Below are positions 16,396-18,802 of a stretch of 18,802 bases of DNA, one piece after another (position 1 is the first letter of the stretch; every line of letters starts with the position of its first letter). The translations under genes and the position numbers were made by a program. Below the pieces are notes generated by a model. The model saw only the letters and a list, made by a program, of their open reading frames with translations, ran no database searches and was not told where the DNA came from. Location of the stretch: NCBI GenBank assembly GCA_947627145.1, contig CANQUW010000117.1, positions 1 through 18,802 on the forward strand, read 5' to 3'. This DNA is from an uncultured Bacilli bacterium. Its GTDB lineage: Bacteria; Bacillota_I; Bacilli_A; RF39; UBA660.

Positions 16396-18342
16396 CTTAT
16401 TTAATGAAACAATATTTTTTATCATTTTAGCAGTATCTTCTACCCCAAGTGTATCAACATTAATTGCCAAATCATAATCTTTAAAATCATAAAAACTCTT
16501 ACCAGTATAATACTTATAATATTTATCTCTTTCTTTATTAGTTTTTTCTATTTTTTCATAAGCATCTTTCTTCTTTACACCATAATATTTAACTGCTCTT
16601 TTAATTTTATTATCCATATCACTATATAATAATACTTTATATACTTTACTATTATCTTTTAATATATATGGAGCACATCTTCCAACAATAACACCTGATT
16701 TTTTAGATATATCTTTTATAACTTTACTTTCAGCTACAAATACTAAATCATCACTATTATATTCTGAAGAAAAAGAATTACTAACATGTTCATCATTTTC
16801 TTCTATATATTCTTCTCTAAAACCACTCTCCTTGGCAGTAATCTTAATAATATCTTCATCATAAAAGGGAATATTAAGTTCTTCTGCAAGTAAACGTCCA
16901 ACATATCTTCCACCAGATGCATATTCTCTGTTAATCGCAACAACAATTCCTTTTTTATCTTCTACTTTTACATCTTCTACTACTCTTTCATTCATATCAT
17001 TTAGTTTTCTATATTCTGATAAGAAAATAAAGAATACTATTATAAAACATAAAATATCTGCGATTGGTCCTGCATATAAGATACCATATAAACCAAAATA
17101 ATTTGAGAGTATAAACGCTATAGGTATAAATAAAATTATCTGTCTTATAAATGTACAAGCAGCTGCTTTTTTAGCACTTCCTAAAGATTGAATAACTATA
17201 CTTGTAGTCATTTCAAATGAGTTTATAAAACTAATCATTAAAAATATTCTAAATAGACTAGTTGCAAATTCTAAATATAAAGGATTATCTCCACTACCAA
17301 ATATTGATACAAGTTGTGTTGGAAAAAGTAAATATATTATATTAAATATTCCGGCAATTACTAAATTAAGAACATATACTTTTTTAAATATTTCTTTAAC
17401 ACGAGACTTTTTACCAGCACCATAGTTGAATCCAATTATAGGTTGAGCACCAATAGCTATACCTAATACAGAAGATATTAATAAACTGTTTACTTTAGAC
17501 ATAATACCATAAGCAGAAAGTGGTATATCTTCCCCAAATTTAGTTGTTGCACCATACTTTGTTAGCATATTATTCATAAATACAAAAAGGACAAGTACTG
17601 TTATTTGAGTAACAAAAGAAGAAAGTCCATATGATAATACTTTAAATATAGATTTGTTTATTTTATAGTCTTTAATTTTAATCTTAAAATTTTTAAATCT
17701 TCTTAAATAAAGTAAAGACATTATCATAGAAATATACTGACCTATTATAGTTGCTAGTGCTCCTCCTGCTACACCCCATTTAAATACTAATATAAATAAT
17801 GCATCTAAAAATACATTTATAATTGCTCCTGTAACTAAGAAGAACATTGAGTATTTTGGAGAACCGTCTGCACGTACAATAGATGCAAGTGCTGTATAAG
17901 TAATAAGTGCTGGAGCACCTATAACAATAATTCTACCATAAGTAAGAGCATATTTATAAACATTTGGAGTACATCCAAAAGCATTTATTATTCCAGGTAA
18001 GAAAATATATGCAATAATAGAAATTATAATTGCTGAGGCAATAGTTAGTGTAACAGTAGATGCAACAGCTTTCCTTGCTTCTTCTTTGTTTCCTTCTCCT
18101 AAACGAAGACTCATATTAGCAGCACATCCATTACCTAAAAGTCCTGCTACTGCACAGAAAAATATTACTAAAGGAAATATAACATTAGTTGCAGCATTTC
18201 CTAAAAGCCCTACTCCTTGTCCAATAAATATTTGATCTACTATATTATAAACTGAATTTATAAGCATACTTATTACACACGGAACAGCAAATGCTATTAA
18301 AAGTTTACCTATATTATCATGACCTAAATCTTGTTTTTCCAT
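16390..18342 (-). CDS. MATE-family efflux transporter fused to a cytidylate-kinase-like domain
   Basis: A 650-aa protein. Residues about 10-445 are a MATE (MepA-like) exporter with twelve helices, including FAVPCVISMLINSVYNIVDQIFIGQ at the start and the second-half GAQPIIGFNYGAGKKSRVKEIF loop. MATE proteins export drugs or metabolites with Na+ or H+. After a charged linker, residues about 463-650 are a cytidylate-kinase-like domain (VAINREYASGGRYVGRLLAEEL, then YDEDII, GVIVGRCAPYIL and a Lys/Arg-rich lid). No classic P-loop GxxxxGK is present, as is common in this subfamily, so kinase activity is not certain. GGAGGTG is 7 nt before ATG 18342-18340; an upstream in-frame TTG (18405) is rejected. 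The link between transport and the nucleotide domain is unknown. Confidence 0.88.
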   Translation of the reverse strand: MEKQDLGHDNIGKLLIAFAVPCVISMLINSVYNIVDQIFIGQGVGLLGNAATNVIFPLVIFFCAVAGLLGNGCAANMSLRLGEGNKEEARKAVASTVTLTIASAIIISIIAYIFLPGIINAFGCTPNVYKYALTYGRIIVIGAPALITYTALASIVRADGSPKYSMFFLVTGAIINVFLDALFILVFKWGVAGGALATIIGQYISMIMSLLYLRRFKNFKIKIKDYKINKSIFKVLSYGLSSFVTQITVLVLFVFMNNMLTKYGATTKFGEDIPLSAYGIMSKVNSLLISSVLGIAIGAQPIIGFNYGAGKKSRVKEIFKKVYVLNLVIAGIFNIIYLLFPTQLVSIFGSGDNPLYLEFATSLFRIFLMISFINSFEMTTSIVIQSLGSAKKAAACTFIRQIILFIPIAFILSNYFGLYGILYAGPIADILCFIIVFFIFLSEYRKLNDMNERVVEDVKVEDKKGIVVAINREYASGGRYVGRLLAEELNIPFYDEDIIKITAKESGFREEYIEENDEHVSNSFSSEYNSDDLVFVAESKVIKDISKKSGVIVGRCAPYILKDNSKVYKVLLYSDMDNKIKRAVKYYGVKKKDAYEKIEKTNKERDKYYKYYTGKSFYDFKDYDLAINVDTLGVEDTAKMIKNIVSLNKE

Positions 18343-18448
18343 TATTAAACACCTCCATAGAAAAACACACCTCTGTTTTGAGTTGTGTTGTATCACTACT
18401 ATCAAACAACATATCTAATTTTATCAAAAAATCTTTTAAAATTCAAGA

Positions 18449-18476
18449 AAAAAGCACTAAAAAATTAATGCTTTAT
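18449..18476 (-). terminator. Terminator of the Rpn-like gene
   Basis: On the minus strand AAAGCA (18476-18471) pairs with TGCTTT (18458-18453), with an inner TTA/TAA pair past one mismatch, followed by TTTTTTCTTG. It sits 9 nt downstream of the Rpn-like stop. Confidence 0.7.
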
Positions 18477-18484
18477 ATAAATTT

Positions 18485-18802
18485 TTATATACAAATATTT
18501 TTTATTTTTTGTTCACTTAATCCAGTATAAAGTTTTATTTTATCAATAGACTCATTACATTGTTTCATCTTTTTTGCAGTAGCTATCTTTTCTTTATCTT
18601 TACCCTCAGTTTTACCACGTTCTTCTGCATCATATGCCATTTGTTTATACATATTCTCTGTTGCTTCTATTGATGCATCTCTAAATCTTTTATAATCATC
18701 TGCTGTCATACCTTTTGCCTCCTTCCTATATTCTTTAAATAATTTATTCTCTTCAAGTAATATATCTAAATCTTTAGAATTATCTACTAATGTTACAAGT
18801 AA
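18485..18802 (-). CDS. Rpn-family (PD-(D/E)XK, putative transposase-like) nuclease, C-terminal part, partial at right edge
   Basis: The minus-strand frame is open from the right edge to the TAA at 18487-18485, giving the last 105 residues. The visible tail, LLVTLVDNSKDLDILLEENKLFKEY, then an acidic EERGKTEGKDKEKIATAKKMKQ stretch and IDKIKLYTGLSEQKIKNI, is the characteristic C-terminus of Rpn (recombination-promoting nuclease) proteins, with the EGK repeats and a final helix-turn-helix-like TGLS segment. The catalytic domain would lie outside the window. An internal ATG at 18709 is preceded by GGAGG, but it is continuous with coding sequence and is probably not the real start. Family members act as DNA endonucleases tied to RecA-independent recombination or phage defence; the role here is inferred. 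Confidence 0.75.
   Translation of the reverse strand, partial: LLVTLVDNSKDLDILLEENKLFKEYRKEAKGMTADDYKRFRDASIEATENMYKQMAYDAEERGKTEGKDKEKIATAKKMKQCNESIDKIKLYTGLSEQKIKNICI

Noticed and set aside
18343..18405. Longer start (TTG 18405) for the MATE-kinase gene
   Set aside because: The extra 21 residues do not resemble the family, and GGAGGTG is placed for ATG 18342.
18485..18709. Separate 74-aa small protein starting at ATG 18709
   Set aside because: The frame continues without a stop to the window edge and the upstream residues fit an Rpn-family protein, so this is the end of a larger gene.
1..18802. CRISPR arrays, tRNA or rRNA genes, insertion sequences
   Set aside because: I saw no regularly spaced repeats, no cloverleaf-like segments, and no transposase with terminal repeats. 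The Rpn-family fragment is called a putative transposase in some annotations but is a nuclease family.

Overview
The window is very AT-rich and uses the standard code: TGG for Trp, and TGA as a real stop in several ATGA overlaps. Gene families (EpsG-type polymerase, AbiEi antitoxin, YhcG/DUF1016, Rpn nuclease) and AGGAGG ribosome sites point to a low-GC Bacillota, perhaps a gut Erysipelotrichia/RF39-like or clostridial lineage. That placement is inference.

Layout: (1) 1-568, minus strand, the 5' part of an AbiEi-type antitoxin gene running off the left edge, with a promoter buried in a 45-bp imperfect palindrome. (2) About 620-760, the leader of a large rightward operon, with a terminator-like hairpin and a second hairpin. 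(3) 760-14214, twelve plus-strand genes with gaps of at most 47 nt, mostly overlapping, making one Wzx/Wzy-type surface polysaccharide operon: initiating sugar-phosphate transferase, acyltransferase, GT4, a two-part HAD protein, GT2, EpsG/Wzy-like polymerase, GT32-type transferase, UDP-glucuronate 4-epimerase, a second GT2-like transferase, a beta-propeller resembling oligogalacturonate lyase, Wzx flippase and UDP-glucose 6-dehydrogenase. A terminator follows. (4) 14368-15402, a YhcG/DUF1016 PD-(D/E)XK nuclease behind a perfect 14-bp inverted repeat. (5) On the minus strand: a surface protein whose promoter spacer contains nine consecutive G, a MATE transporter fused to a cytidylate-kinase-like domain, and the C-terminal end of an Rpn-family nuclease running off the right edge.

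Working together: Ugd and the 4-epimerase would take UDP-glucose to UDP-glucuronate and then UDP-galacturonate, so the polymer probably contains an acidic sugar. The sugar transferase starts a repeat unit on undecaprenyl phosphate, the glycosyltransferases extend it, the acyltransferase may decorate it, Wzx flips it and the EpsG-like protein polymerises it. No chain-length regulator, tyrosine kinase/phosphatase or LytR-CpsA-Psr ligase is present here. Defence-type genes (AbiEi, YhcG, Rpn) flank the polysaccharide genes, as expected of an accessory region.

The strongest unusual signal is the G9 run inside an otherwise near-consensus promoter (TTGACG, 17 nt, TATAAT) of the surface protein. It looks like a slipped-strand phase-variable promoter. 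No stretch above 300 bases lacks a gene.
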